Shown: in pieces, positions 1 to 10,048 of the stretch
Layout of the letters: each line of letters opens with the position of its first letter
Position numbering within the stretch: position 1 is the stretch's first letter
DNA from: an uncultured Paraburkholderia sp.
Lineage (GTDB): Bacteria > Pseudomonadota > Gammaproteobacteria > Burkholderiales > Burkholderiaceae
Assembly (NCBI GenBank): GCA_940747215.1
Contig: CALNWS010000016.1
Location: 1 to 64,000 of the forward strand
DNA: 64,000 bases
Direction: 5' to 3'
Translations under genes and position numbers: made by a program
The notes under the pieces: model-generated
The model's input: the letters and a program-made list of their open reading frames with translations, nothing else
Databases searched by the model: none
Told to the model about the DNA's origin: nothing

Positions 1-416
1 GGCAGACCGGATGCCGGATGAGGCATACTTCGCAACGCTGCCTGCGATCAGATCGGCAGCATGATCGCCCCGGACGTTCCACTTGAAAATCTCAGAAAAC
101 TGTCCGAACGAACAGGGCCACCTCTGAGTTCGACGTAATTGGCGAGGCCGATGAACGACGGATCGCTCATGCCGTCCCAATTGAAGAAGCTCAGGCGGAT
201 GGTCGACAGAATCGGCCATACGACGTAGATGGCGACCATGATGCAGGCCGGCGCGAGAAACAGGAAAGCGGCACGCCGCTGACGCCGTGCGGTCGGCGAC
301 GGTCCGCGCCGGCGCGCGGTGCGTTGCCACGAAAGCGCGCCGCTGGAAGCGGGCAATCCGGCCCCACCGGTTTCGGCGGAGCCGTTCACTGAGTGACGGC
401 TAACGGAATGCGACAC
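1..416 (-). pseudogene. Sugar ABC transporter permease (MalF/UgpA type), 5' part, frameshifted
   Basis: This is the N-terminal part of an inner-membrane permease of a binding-protein-dependent sugar importer. After a charged leader the first membrane segment is clear (AAFLFLAPACIMVAIYVVWP), followed by the family-typical stretch STIRLSFFNWDG and then FIGLANYVEL. After about position 125 the frame no longer matches a permease and soon stops, so the gene is broken before the window edge. I chose the GTG at 416 because an AGGAG-like ribosome site lies just upstream on the minus strand. It lies downstream of a matching substrate-binding protein gene and presumably belongs to the same operon as the ATPase and beta-galactosidase genes. 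The substrate cannot be read from the sequence. Confidence 0.8.
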
Positions 417-440
417 GATTTCGTCTCCTGTGTCGACCAG

Positions 441-462
441 AGTAAGTGCTTCAGCACTTACT
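441..462. repeat. Intercistronic inverted repeat
   Basis: Two perfect 10-base arms, AGTAAGTGCT and AGCACTTACT, surround a 2-base centre. The repeat lies between the binding-protein gene and the permease gene of the first sugar importer. Hairpins in this position often protect the binding-protein part of the transcript, which would be the simplest role here. An operator is the alternative. Confidence 0.5.
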
Positions 463-532
463 CCCACCCCATGCAACGCAAAAAACTATCGTTCGGAGTG
501 GGCACCAAAATCCAAGCCCCATTCCGATCCAC

Positions 533-1439
533 TCACTTCTTATAAATCCGCTTCCGCATCTGTTCCAGTTGTGCGAGCACGTCATCCAGTTTCGATGGAT
601 CGGAAATGAACTGCTGCATGCCCTTCATGCCCTCTTCGGCCATTTCCTTGGTCATGTCGCGATCATAGAACTGCGCAATGCCGCCCTTCGTATTCGAAAG
701 AATCTGGAATCCGATTTTCGAAATCGGATCCTCCGGTTCCGGCGATTTGCTGTTCGCCGACAACGAACCCAACCCGGTTGCGAGCTACGCGCCAATTTCC
801 GGCGTTTTGACAAACTTCAGGAATGCATGCGCGTCGGCCTTGTTCTTCGCCTTCGAAGGAATATGCAGCGACTCCACCGGACCGTCTTGCGCGATCGGCA
901 CCTTCGAATCGATGATCGGGAACTGGAAGTAACCCATTTGCGGCTTCATCTTCACGCGCGGATCGGTGTACGCAATGTCGCCCGCCATCAGCTTCTGATG
1001 GAAAGCATTGCCGTTCAGGCGCAGATCAAGATAATCGAACCAGCCCGCGAGCGTCCACGAATCGCGTCCCGCTACTGCAATCGGCGCAATACCGGCTGCT
1101 ATACGACGACGCTTCCTTCGTCGACGCATACATGTCGTTCCAGCCGTTCTTCGCCCAGTCGCCGCTCAGGTCTTCGAAAAGACCGCGCTGCGCGTAATAC
1201 GCCATCCGTTCGCCGTCGTGCCAGTTGACGATATCCGGCGCGACCGTGGTCAGCCAGCTAGGCAATTGCACCTTGTACGCTTCTTCGTCGATGAACGACA
1301 CCTTCACGTCGGTGCCAGGATGCGTCTTCTTGAACTCGTCAATCACGGACTGCCACACCGCGCGCTGGCTCGCGCCCTTGAACGCGATGTTCGCGGTCAG
1401 CGCGAGTGCCAACATCATCTTGCGTGATTTCAGTTTCAT
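533..1439 (-). pseudogene. Sugar ABC transporter substrate-binding protein (family 1), broken
   Basis: Remnant of a periplasmic sugar-binding protein. The start MKLKSRKMMLALALTANIAF is a signal-peptide beginning but runs directly into KGASQRAVWQSVIDEFKKTH, so the end of the signal and the mature start are missing. The family pattern PDIVNWHDGERM follows. The frame then shifts near 1115, where many residues are also missing, and again near 780. The C-terminal frame carries GGIAQFYDRDMTKEMAEEGM and ends at 533. About 300 codons remain compared with roughly 400 or more in the family. It is the upstream partner of the permease at 1-416; the ATPase and GH42 gene lie on the same strand further upstream. 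Confidence 0.85.
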
Positions 1440-1489
1440 GGTGCCTGTCTCCTTGTTTGCCTGGTTGTGCGTCGTTATGCGTGCACAGT

Positions 1490-1546
1490 TTGTGTGTCTT
1501 TACCTTTACCGAGCTTGTGTGTCTTTACCTTTCGTCGTTATGCGTG
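1490..1546. repeat. Short direct repeats upstream of the binding-protein gene
   Basis: An 18-base unit ending in GTGTGTCTTTACCTTT occurs at 1490-1507 and again at 1515-1532. The unit CGTCGTTATGCGTG occurs at 1470-1483 and 1533-1546. The interleaved copies lie between the 3' end of the beta-galactosidase gene and the binding-protein gene and look like local duplication. No function is suggested. Confidence 0.7.
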
Positions 1547-3495
1547 GTACCGAGCTGAATCGCTGCGATATGCCGCGGCGCCCTGCGGTTCGACTGCGCG
1601 CGAGCCGATGACGAAGGCCGCATCCGCAACGTCCGCGATATCGTGCGTATCGTTGCCGTAGTTGAACACGTACGTCAGGCCGCCGCGACGGCTGATCCAC
1701 ACGCTCTCGCCAAACGGCAGCGTACGGTTGCCGGCTTCGCCCGCAATACGGTCGAAGAGCAACGCCGTGAGTGCGTCGTCGAAGAGACTCGCGAAGTAAT
1801 GAAACGCGCCGCTTTTCACGTAGGCAGGATGTCCGTCGGCGAAACGCGTGCGCACGTCGAGCGATTGTGCAGTATCGCTGTCGATAAAGTCATGCCAGTG
1901 ATGCGCCACGCTGTCCTCTTCACTTGCGTTGGACGTGCTGCTCAGACGCACCGCTTCGGTCACGTTCGGCCGCATCGATTCGACGCGCCACACGCGCAGC
2001 GGCAAGACCGAACTCAACGCGCCTAGCGGCAGGCTCGCGGGAATCTGCAGGTCCGCCGTTTTCGAACCCGTGCGCGGACCGAACACCACCTGTGCGCCGG
2101 AATCCGCGAGACGTTGCGCGAAATCCGCAGGCACGACCGGCAGCGGCGGCACGACGTCGAGCCCGAGCGAGCGCAGTGCCGAGTAATACTCGAACGCGAA
2201 ACGCGGGTAATGGAAGTCCGCGCCTTGCGGATGAATCTCGAACAGCCACTTCGCTTCATAGTCATAGACGAGCGCGACTTTCTAGCGGATCGTCGCGTTC
2301 GCGTCGGCATTCGCTTCGAGCACGGCACCGATTTCTTCGGCCGCTTTCGTGGCTTCCGTGCCGCCCACGTCGAGACGATTGTCCGGCGTATTCAGACCCG
2401 CGCGTGCATCTGCTCCTGCGCAAACGGCGCCTGACACCAGCGGAAATACGACACGCAGCCCGCGCCATGCGCGAAGGCTTCCCAGCTCCACAGACGCACC
2501 ATGCCGGGCAGCGGCGCGGGATTCCACAGCGCCCAGTTCACGGGACCCGGCTGCTGCTCCATCACCCAGAACGGCAGCCTCGACATGCCGCGATACACAT
2601 CGTGATTGAACGACGCAAAGTCGGGATGGGCGCTGCGCAGCCAGCACGCCTTGATCTCCGGTACGAACCATTGCTCTTCGAGCTCGCCGAGCGGATAGCT
2701 GTCCCACGTCGCGATGTCGAGATCGGCTGCAACCTTGTAGTGATCGAACTCGGTGAAGAGTTGCATGAAGTTGTGCGCCACCGGACGGCCCGGCGAATGC
2801 GCACGAATGATCTCGACCTGCATGCGGTTGTAGTGCGCCACTTCGTCCGATGCGAAACGCCGGTAATCGAGCCGATGCGACGGATGCGCTTCGGTCACGG
2901 TGGCAACGGTCGCATCGACTTCGTCGAAACTGCGGTACTCCATGCTCCAGAACACCGTGCCCCACGCGCGATTCAACGCGTCGATGGTCTGATAACGCAC
3001 CTTCAGCCATTCGCGAAAGCGCTGCACGGCGGCGGCCGAATAACTCACCACCGTGTAATGGCAGCCGAATTCGTTATCCGTCTGCCAGTACTTCACGGCC
3101 GGATGCTTGCCGTAGTGCTCGGCCACGGCGGTACAGATGCGTTGCGACGCGGCGAAATACGAAGGCGACGAAAAATCATAGTGACGACGCGAGCCGAATG
3201 CGTGCGGACGACCATCGGCACCCACCGGCAGAATGTCCGGATGACGGTCGATCAGCCACTTTGGCGGCGTGGCGGTAGGCGTGCACATCACCACTTGCAG
3301 GCCCTCGTCGCCGAGCACATCGATCGCGCGATCGAGCCACGCCTAATCGTATTCGCCGAGCGTCGGCTCGATGCGGCTCCATGCAAACTCCGCGATCCGC
3401 ACCTGCTCAATGCCGAGCGCTTTCATGCAGCGGGCGTCGTCTTTCCACATCGACTCCGGCCAGTGTTCCGGGTAGTAACAGACTCCAAGGCGCAT
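1538..3495 (-). pseudogene. Beta-galactosidase, glycoside hydrolase family 42, with two ambers and a frameshift
   Basis: The protein starts [20 protein letters not shown], a signature GH42 N-terminus, with an AGGA ribosome site just before the ATG at 3495. The acid/base glutamate region ([12 protein letters not shown]) and the nucleophile glutamate region ([13 protein letters not shown]) are both present. About 650 codons remain, near the usual family length. Three lesions were found: a TAG at 3343-3345 where the family has Trp ([17 protein letters not shown]), a one-base frameshift near 2400, and a TAG at 2282-2284 before KVALVYDYEAKW. The gene starts 11 bases after the ATPase stop codon, so the two were probably co-translated. 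The enzyme would release galactose from beta-galactosides taken up by the importer. Confidence 0.93.
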
Positions 3496-3506
3496 CCGAA
3501 TATCCT

Positions 3507-4653
3507 TTAAGCGTAGTGTTCGACGGATTCGAGCAAAGCGGCCGCAAAGCCGTCTTCGGTGAAGAGATGACATGCCGTGAGCGGCACGCGAAGAGGCGCG
3601 TGTCGCCGGGCGTTTTGGCGATGAGCGTGGTGCCGCCGGGCTGATCGAGGTGAACGTAGCTGTGCTCGCCGAGTTGCTCGACGAGCGAGACGGTGCGCGC
3701 GAGAGCACGGCGTCGTCCGCTGCTGCGGATGATGCGTCGACGATCTCGAGATGTTCGGGCCGCACGCCGAGCGTGACCACCTGCGACGTTTGCAAGCCCT
3801 CGCCGCTCACCGGTACGCGCACGTTTTCCTGCGTGTGATCGAGCGTAACGATGACGCCTTTGGCATCGACTGATGCCACGCGTCCCGGCAGAAAATTCAT
3901 ACGCGGAGAGCCGATGAAGCCGGCCACGAAGCGGCTGCGCGAACGGTGATACAATTCGAGCGGCGCGCCGATCTGCGCGATGCTGTCGTAACGCTCGGTG
4001 TCCTTGCCCGCGTGCAGCAAGACGATCTTATCGGCGAGCGTCATCGCTTCGATCTGATCGTGCGTCACGTACACCACGCTCGTCTTGGCGAACTGCTTGT
4101 GCAAACGCACGATCTCGACACGCGTCTGACCGCGCAGTGTCGCGTCGAGATTCGATAGAGGTTCGTCGCACAGGAACACGCCCGGTTCGCGCACGATGGC
4201 CCGGCCGATCGCCACGCGCTGACGCTGTCCGCCGGACAACGCCTTTGGCCTGTGCTTGAGCAGCACTTCGAGTTGCAGGATGCGCGCGGCTTCACGCACC
4301 TTGCGGTCGATTTCATCCTTGGGGGTTTTCGCGAGCTTGAGGCCGAACGCCATGTTCTCGAACATGGTCATGTGCGGGAACAGCGCGTAACTCTGGAACA
4401 CCATCGCGACGCCGCGTGCGACGCCGCGTTGCGCGGCCGGCACGTCGTTCATCAGCGTGCCGTTAATCGAAAGGTCGCCGTCGGTCACGTCTTCGAGGCC
4501 GGCGATCATGCGCAGCGACGTGGACTTGCCGCAGCCGGACGGACTGAGAAACACGCAAAACTCGTTCTCGCCGATCTCCAGATCGACGTCGCGAATCACC
4601 GGTGCGCCGTCTCCATATGCCTTCTGCACGCCTCTTAACGAAATGCTCGCCAT
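3507..4653 (-). pseudogene. Sugar ABC transporter ATP-binding protein (UgpC/MsmK type), C-terminal frameshift
   Basis: Cytoplasmic ATPase that would energise the first sugar importer. Visible motifs are the P-loop SPSGCGKST (the family has GPSGCGKST, so the first glycine is Ser), the signature [15 protein letters not shown], Walker [13 protein letters not shown] and the switch histidine in [12 protein letters not shown]. The regulatory OB-fold domain follows ([23 protein letters not shown]). Near 3710 the frame shifts; the genuine C-terminus continues in another frame and ends SVEHYA at 3507. Because of the shift the reading frame runs by chance into the beta-galactosidase gene. An operator-like palindrome lies about 40 bases upstream of the start. 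Confidence 0.9.
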
Positions 4654-4690
4654 CGCATCAACTCCATGATTTAATCGGCCCGAAGTCGGA

Positions 4691-4706
4691 GATTAAGCGC
4701 TTAATC
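4691..4706. promoter_or_regulatory. LacI-type operator palindrome
   Basis: GATTAAGCGCTTAATC is a perfect 16-base palindrome with the AAGCGCTT core typical of LacI/GalR-family operators. It lies between the importer/GH42 operon on the minus strand and the divergent lacI-type gene, the expected place for shared control. The regulator next door has lost its DNA-binding domain, so the site may be an orphan. Confidence 0.75.
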
Positions 4707-4843
4707 AGCTTGGCCTAAAAAATCGATCGCATGCGATCGTTGGGCCTTGCCTGTCTCCGATATCGTTGGTTTATGGATCGTATGGTGCCGTGCCTTGCGC
4801 TTTGATGCAAATGGCGGGTAGCCTCCCAAATATTGCGAATAAC

Positions 4844-5714
4844 ATGCCCACACTCAGCGAAGTCGCGCGTCGGCGAGACGACGCATCAGCGCGTGCTAGA
4901 AGCGGTCGACGCGCTCGGCTACTGCCCTCACCTCGCGGCCCGTGCGCTCGCTGAAGGCCGCGCGCCGACGCTCGCGCTGATGGTGTCGAGCATCGCCAAC
5001 CCGTTCTATCCGGAGTTCGTGCTCGTCACCAACGCGAACCTCGATTTCGCCGACCTGCACACGACGGAATCGCGCGGCACGCCCGTCGTGCTGTGCATGT
5101 GGGAACGTCCCAACGAACCGCCGGGGCTGCCGTGCGTCGCGGTCGATTTCCGGCTCGCGGGCGAGATGGCGGGCGCGCATCTGCTCGAACTCGGGCACAG
5201 GCGTATCGGTGCAATCGTCAGCAGCAAATCATCGGGCATTCACGCCGCGCGCTATCAGGGTTTCGTCGACGCGCTGCGCGCGGCCCGGGTACCGAAAGGC
5301 CGCGTCAAACATGCGCCGGACACGATCCAGGGCGGCTACGACGCAACCCGCGCGCTGCTCGAAGCCGATCCGAAAATCACCGGCATCTACGCCACCAACG
5401 ACCTGCCTGCGCTCGGTGCGATGCATGCGGCGGCCGACCTCGGCCTGAGCGAGCCCGGCGATCTTTCCGTGATTGGCATCACGGACATTCAGCTCGCGCG
5501 CGAGTCGCGCCCCGCGTTGACCACCGTTGCCGTGCCGATCGTCGAAGTCGCCGAGCTCGCGGTGTCGCTGTTGCGCGAGTTGATCGAGCCGTCGTATGGG
5601 CAGGCGGCGCGCGCGGGCACTGCAGGCGACGACAAGGCAAGCGCGCCGATGCGCATTTCCTCTCCGCCGCAACTGGTCGTGCGTGCTTCCACCGGCGCGC
5701 CGCGCGAGCGTTGA
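4844..5714 (+). pseudogene. LacI-family transcriptional regulator with helix-turn-helix deleted
   Basis: The start MPTLSEVARR is the usual beginning of a LacI-type headpiece, but the recognition helix and the hinge before THQRVLEAVDALGYCP are missing and the frame changes at the deletion near 4875. The effector-binding domain follows (LALMVSSIANPFYPEF), and then residues jump to VLVTNANLDFADLHT, showing a second internal loss in which VLVT is probably a shared deletion endpoint. The rest is continuous (GHRRIGAIVSSKSSGIHAAR, TGIYATNDLPALGAMHAA) up to the TGA at 5714. It would have repressed the divergent sugar operon through the palindrome at 4691-4706. Without the headpiece it cannot bind DNA. 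Confidence 0.9.
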
Positions 5715-6037
5715 TGCTCTTGCATGCTTACGCGTCTGCGACGTGGCCGCGACGTAGCCGCAATGTGGCCGTAACGTGATCAGGCGCGTTACGTAGCGAA
5801 CGCTCCACACAACCACTCACGGCGCTCTCACCATCACGCGCGCAAGCAGCCAGAAAAACGCGGAAGCCCGCCTCACGCGGCTTTCGCGGCAGTAGCACTC
5901 ACCTGAACGATCCATCCGTGAAGTTGGCACGGTCTCTGCATTCATGCAGTGAAAGACAGGGCGCAGGGCGTAACAGCCGGAACAAACACGGCAACCACCC
6001 GCACCCGCCAATCGGCTAGGCCAGGACCACCACACGC
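5715..6037. other. Intergenic stretch, no gene seen
   Basis: About 320 bases separate the LacI-type gene from the PilZ gene. An imperfect hairpin around 5863-5888 (GGAAGCCCGC against GCGGCTTTC) could terminate the upstream transcript. I see no coding remnant on either strand. Confidence 0.5.
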
Positions 6038-6814
6038 ATGAATATTCCAATGATTGCCGATCTGCTGAACGACGCCGACGTCGCCAAACAAAAGCATCAC
6101 GCCGATTCGAAGTTCGCGCAAACCCATCCGTTGCAGATCGCCGTTTGCCTGCGCCATCTCGTGGCCGGCCAAGGCTTCGTGAAGGTGGAATTCGACGGCC
6201 GGCAGATCGTCACGCAACTGCTCGACGTTGACTCGCGCAACGCACGCTTCATCTTCGACGCGGGCAGCATGGCAAGCGACAACGAAGCGCTCGCCGAAGC
6301 CGGGCAACTCATCTTCCGCAGCTTGCCAGGCGGCATCCGCACCGAGTTCGTCACGTCCGCCGCGACGCTCACGATGTTCGAAGGACTGCCCGCGTTCGAA
6401 GTATCGTTTCCGTCCATGTTCTACTACGTTCAGCGCCGCGAGTTCTTCCGCATGCAAACGCCGGTGCTCGATCCGTATGTCGCGAGCGGCCCGCACGCGG
6501 ACGGCACGTCATTCCGTCTGGAATTGCAGGATCTGTCGTTCGGCGGCGTGGCGCTGAAAACGGCCGACGTGCGTTTCGGCTCGCTCGAGGCGGGTACCGT
6601 TCTGCACGATGTGTCGTTTCAACTCGGCAGCTTCGGCACGCTGCAACTGGACCTCGAAATCGTCGTGCCCCGCAAGGTGACGACGCAAAAAGGCGACGAG
6701 CGCGTCGTGATCGGCTGCAAGTTCATGAAGACGCCGGGACTCGCCGAGCGCACGCTGCAACGCGTCGTCACGCAACTTGAAACGAAGCGTCAGGCACTCG
6801 CGCCGCGCCATTGA
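6038..6814 (+). CDS. PilZ-domain flagellar brake protein, YcgR-like
   Basis: Intact 258-residue protein. The N-terminal YcgR-type domain (residues about 25-125) is followed by a PilZ domain carrying both c-di-GMP binding signatures: R134-E-F-F-R138 within QRREFFRMQ, and D165-L-S-F-G-G170 within LQDLSFGGVAL. Proteins of this build bind cyclic di-GMP and slow the flagellar motor through stator or rotor contacts, in the cytoplasm. An AGGA-like site precedes the ATG at 6038. It stands alone, with no flagellar genes beside it in this window. It is one of the few undamaged genes here, which suggests recent or continuing selection. Confidence 0.88.
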   Translation: MNIPMIADLLNDADVAKQKHHADSKFAQTHPLQIAVCLRHLVAGQGFVKVEFDGRQIVTQLLDVDSRNARFIFDAGSMASDNEALAEAGQLIFRSLPGGIRTEFVTSAATLTMFEGLPAFEVSFPSMFYYVQRREFFRMQTPVLDPYVASGPHADGTSFRLELQDLSFGGVALKTADVRFGSLEAGTVLHDVSFQLGSFGTLQLDLEIVVPRKVTTQKGDERVVIGCKFMKTPGLAERTLQRVVTQLETKRQALAPRH

Positions 6815-7207
6815 TTTCCGCAACCGAAGCATGACAACGCGCGCTCGAAGCCGGGCACGCGGGCCACAAACATCCACGGAAAAACACGCTGAAAACAGCC
6901 TGTAAACTCAGCGTCCGCTTACCGCGATACGCACGATAAACCCTTCTCTTCGTGCTTCAGAGAGCCCGCTTTCGAGCCTAGACTTTCCCGAATTCGCTGC
7001 CCTCCGCAGTGCGTCGCAGCAGGCCCGCGAACCCACGCCGCACAACGCTTCGCGTATCTCTGCGCGAATTTCCGCGTCACGTCCACCACGAATCGTTTCC
7101 TTGATGAGTTTCGGCGCGCCTGCTGTACTAAATCAACCAAAGTGATTTAGGCGAATCACGCGGCAAAAAACGTGCAACGTCGTTGCCGATAACCGGAGGA
7201 GCGTCCC
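6815..7207. other. Intergenic promoter region of the FrcB-type operon
   Basis: About 390 bases without a convincing gene; reading frames on both strands look like noise. It holds the operator-like inverted repeat at 7128-7150 and a good ribosome site (GGAGGAG) just before the ATG at 7208. Confidence 0.6.
7128..7150. promoter_or_regulatory. Operator-like inverted repeat upstream of the sugar ABC operon
   Basis: Perfect arms CTAAATCA and TGATTTAG are separated by 7 bases. Long AT-rich inverted repeats of this kind are typical operators of ROK/XylR repressors, and a ROK-type gene ends this same operon. The site lies about 60 bases before the first gene, suitable for repression. The assignment to the ROK protein is inference. 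Confidence 0.6.
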
Positions 7208-8227
7208 ATGAACCAGCAGTCCCGCAGGCATCCTGTCGCCAGGAAAATCGTCTCGCTGTGCGTCGCGGCAACGGCCGTTTGGTGCGCCGGCGCGAGCCAG
7301 GCCGCCGATCAGCCCGTGGCCGGCCTCATCACGAAGACCGACACCAATCCGTTCTTCGTCAAGATGAAACAGGGCGCCGAAGCGGCCGCCTCGAAAGACG
7401 GCGCGAAACTGCTCACCGCAGCGGGCAAGTTCGACGGCGACAACGCAAGCTAGGTCACCGCGATCGAGAACATGATGACGACCGGTGCGAAAGCGATTCT
7501 GATCACGCCGAGCGACACCAAGGCGATCGTGCCGAGCATCAAGAAAGCGCGCGCCGCGGACGTGATGGCGGTCGCGCTCGACACGCTGACCGATCCGCAA
7601 GACGCCACCGACGCCCTCTTCGCCACGGACAACTTCAAGGCGGGCGTGATGATCGGCAAATACGCGAAAGCCGCGATGAACGGCAAGCCCGCGAAGAGAT
7701 CGCCACGCTCGACCTCGCGCCCGGCGTGTCCGTCGGCGTACTGCATCATAACGGATTTCTGGAAGGCTTCGGCGTGAAGGAAGGCGATGCGTCGATCGTA
7801 TGCAGCCAGACACGCGCAGCGATCAGGCGAAGGGCCAGACGGCGATGGAAAACTGCCTGCAGAAGTCGCCCGACATCAACATGGTCTACACGATCAACGA
7901 ACCGGCCGCGGCGGGCGCCTATCTCGCGCTCGCGCTGAAGGCGGCGGGCAAGGACAAGAGCGTGATGATCGTTTCGATCGACGGCGGCTGTGAAGGCGTG
8001 CGCAACGTGAAGGCCGGCGCGATTGCGGCGACCTCGCAGCCTCGCAGCAATACCCGCTGAAAAAGGCTTCGCTCGGCGTGGAAGCCGGTGTCGCGTACGC
8101 GAAGTCCGGCAAGAAAGTGTCCGGCTATCAGGACACGGGCGTCACGCTGATCACGGATAAACCGATGTCTGGCATCAACAGCAAGGACACGAAGTTTGGC
8201 CTCGACAACTGCTGGGGCAACAAGTAA
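7208..8227 (+). pseudogene. Ribose/fructose-type ABC transporter periplasmic binding protein (FrcB-like), broken
   Basis: Signal peptide (residues 1 to about 33, ending SQAADQP) followed by a periplasmic binding protein of the ribose/fructose cluster: [39 protein letters not shown] and [14 protein letters not shown]. Lesions are a TAG at 7451-7453 between DNAS and VTAIENMM (probably a former Gln codon), then frameshifts near 7695, 7800 and 8040. The end (FGLDNCWGNK) is in place, and about 340 codons remain. It would capture a monosaccharide in the periplasm for the permease and ATPase that follow; the substrate is fructose- or ribose-like by family only. Confidence 0.9.
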
Positions 8228-8238
8228 CCGTCGTGCAC

Positions 8239-8262
8239 GGCGGCCCGTGTTCGCGGGCCGCC
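8239..8262. repeat. Intercistronic hairpin between binding protein and permease genes
   Basis: GGCGGCCC and GGGCCGCC form a perfect 8-base stem around an 8-base loop, 12 bases after the binding-protein stop codon and without a T tail. This is the usual position of a transcript-stabilising hairpin that favours expression of the binding protein over the membrane parts. Confidence 0.6.
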
Positions 8263-8317
8263 ATCTGACTTGTCGTGCGGGCTTACGCGCCGCACGGCCA
8301 TATCGAGGACATCCATC

Positions 8318-9198
8318 ATGTCGACGCCTTCCGCGCCTGCCGGCCACTCGCGCCATTTCACCGACCGCTTGCCCTCGCTCGCCGAGGTCAGTCCACTCAT
8401 TGCGCTGGTGCTCACCTGCGCGTTCCTCATTTCGCAAAACAGCCGCTTCCTGTCGTTCCAGAATCTCTCGCTGATCCTGCAGCAGACCATGGTGGTCGCG
8501 GTCATCGCGATCGGCCAGACGCTCATCGTGCTGACAGCCGACATCGATCTTTCATGCGGCATGGTGGTGGCGTTCGGCTCGATCATCATGACCAAATTCG
8601 CGGTGACGCTCGGCGTGCCGCCGATTGTCGCGATCCTCTGCGGCATCGCCGCAAGCACGCTCTTCGGCGCGCTCAACGGCGTGCTGATTACGCGCATCAA
8701 ACTGCCCGCGTTCATCGTCACGCTGGGGACGCTGAACATTGCCTTCGCGCTCACGCAGATCTACTCGAACGCGGAAAGCGTATCGAATCTGCCCGACGCG
8801 ATCATGTTCTTCGGCAACACGTTCCGCGTCGGTCCCGCCGAAGTGACGTACGGCACAGTACTCACACTGCTCATGTATCTCGCGACATGGTTCGTGTTGC
8901 GCGACACCGGGCCGGGCCGGCATCTGTATGCACTCGGCAATAACGTGGAGGCCGCGCGTCTGATGGGTCTCTCTTCGCAGAAGATCCTGCTCAGCATTAC
9001 CGCCGTCGTGCTCGGCGGCACGAGTCTCTTGGCGGACGAGGATCGATCGTCGGCACACTGCTCGGCGCGCTGATCGTCGGCGTGTTCCGCAACGGGCTGA
9101 CGCTGATCAGCGTGTCGTCGGTCTATCAGGCGCTGATCACCGGCATACTGGTGATTCTCGCGGTTGCCGCCGACAAACTGTCGCATCGCCGCGGCTAA
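8318..9198 (+). pseudogene. Sugar ABC transporter permease (FrcC/RbsC-like), internal deletion and frameshift
   Basis: Inner-membrane permease of the same importer. Typical features are QTLIVLTADIDLSCGMVVAF, PAFIVTLGTLNIAFALTQIY and the conserved loop LGNNVEAARLMGLSSQKI. Right after KILLS the sequence jumps to ITAVVLGGTSL, so about 45 residues covering further membrane helices are missing in frame. A frameshift follows near 9035, and the C-terminus resumes in another frame (TLLGALIVGVFRNGLTLIS) and ends at 9198. Several membrane helices are lost, so transport is not expected. Confidence 0.9.
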
Positions 9199-9216
9199 GC
9201 ATTCAGGAAATACGTC

Positions 9217-10017
9217 ATGTCGACCACAACTTCCGCTTCCGCCGTGCAGCCCGTCTTGCAGGCGCGCGGACTCATCAAACGCTATGGCAACGTCACCGCG
9301 CTCGACGGCTGCGATTTCGAAGTGCTGCCCGGCGAAATCCTCGCCGTGATCGGCGATAACGGCGCGGGCAAATCGTCGCTGATCAAGGCGCTGTCCGGCG
9401 CGACGGTGCCGGACGAAGGCGAGATCCTGCTCGACGGCAAGCCGGTGAAGTTCCGCAGTCCGCTCGACGCGCGCGCAAGGCATCGAAACCGTCTATCAGG
9501 AACTCACGGTCGCACCCGCCATGAGCATCGCCGAAAACCTGTTTCTCGCGCGTGAACTGCTCAAGCCCGGCTGGCGCGGCTCGATCTTCAAGATGATCGA
9601 TAAGCGCCGCATGCTCGAAGAAGCGACCTCGGCGATGAAAGACCTGCAAATCGGCATCCGTTCGATGCGGCAGGCCGTCGAAACGCTTTCCGGCGGTCAG
9701 CGTCAGGGCGTCGCCGTGGCGCGCAGCGCGGCGTTCGCACGGTACGTCGTGATTCTGGACGAACCCACGGCCGCGCTCAGCGTGAAGGAAGGCAACATGG
9801 TGCTCGAACTGATCCGCCACGTGCGCGAGCGTGGTCTGCCGGTCATTCTGATCAGCCACAACATGCCGCACGTGTTCGAAATCGCCGATCGCATTCACAT
9901 TCAGCGTTTGGGGCGCCGCGCCGCGCTCGTGAATACGAAACGAAAGACGTGCACATGTCCGAAGCGGTGGCGATCATGACGGGCACGAAGGAAGCGGACG
10001 TCAAGGCCATCGCATGA
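9217..10017 (+). pseudogene. Sugar ABC transporter ATP-binding protein (FrcA-like), two frameshifts
   Basis: Single-domain ATPase of about 260 residues, the size of FrcA rather than of the double-domain RbsA. Motifs are the P-loop GDNGAGKSS, signature LSGGQRQGVAVARSAA, Walker B VVILDEPTAALSV and switch histidine LISHNMPHVFEIAD. A one-base shift near 9475 separates PVKFRSPLDAR from GIETVYQELTVAPAM, and a second near 9930 displaces the C-terminus (DVHMSEAVAIMTGTKEADVK). It is the last transport gene of the operon and is followed about 30 bases later by the ROK-type regulator gene. Confidence 0.9.
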
Positions 10018-10048
10018 TGTCGGAACTTCACTGAGCGCACGCGCGACG

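Noticed and set aside
1924..3510. Plus-strand open frame of over 500 codons
   Set aside because: It is the antisense of the GH42 beta-galactosidase gene; arginine/alanine-rich, no family pattern. Long antisense frames are common in GC-rich DNA.
3343..4653. A 436-codon frame that looks like an ABC ATPase fused to a glycosidase start
   Set aside because: A frameshift in the ATPase C-terminus puts it in frame with the start of the next gene. The true ATPase end is in another frame and stops at 3507.
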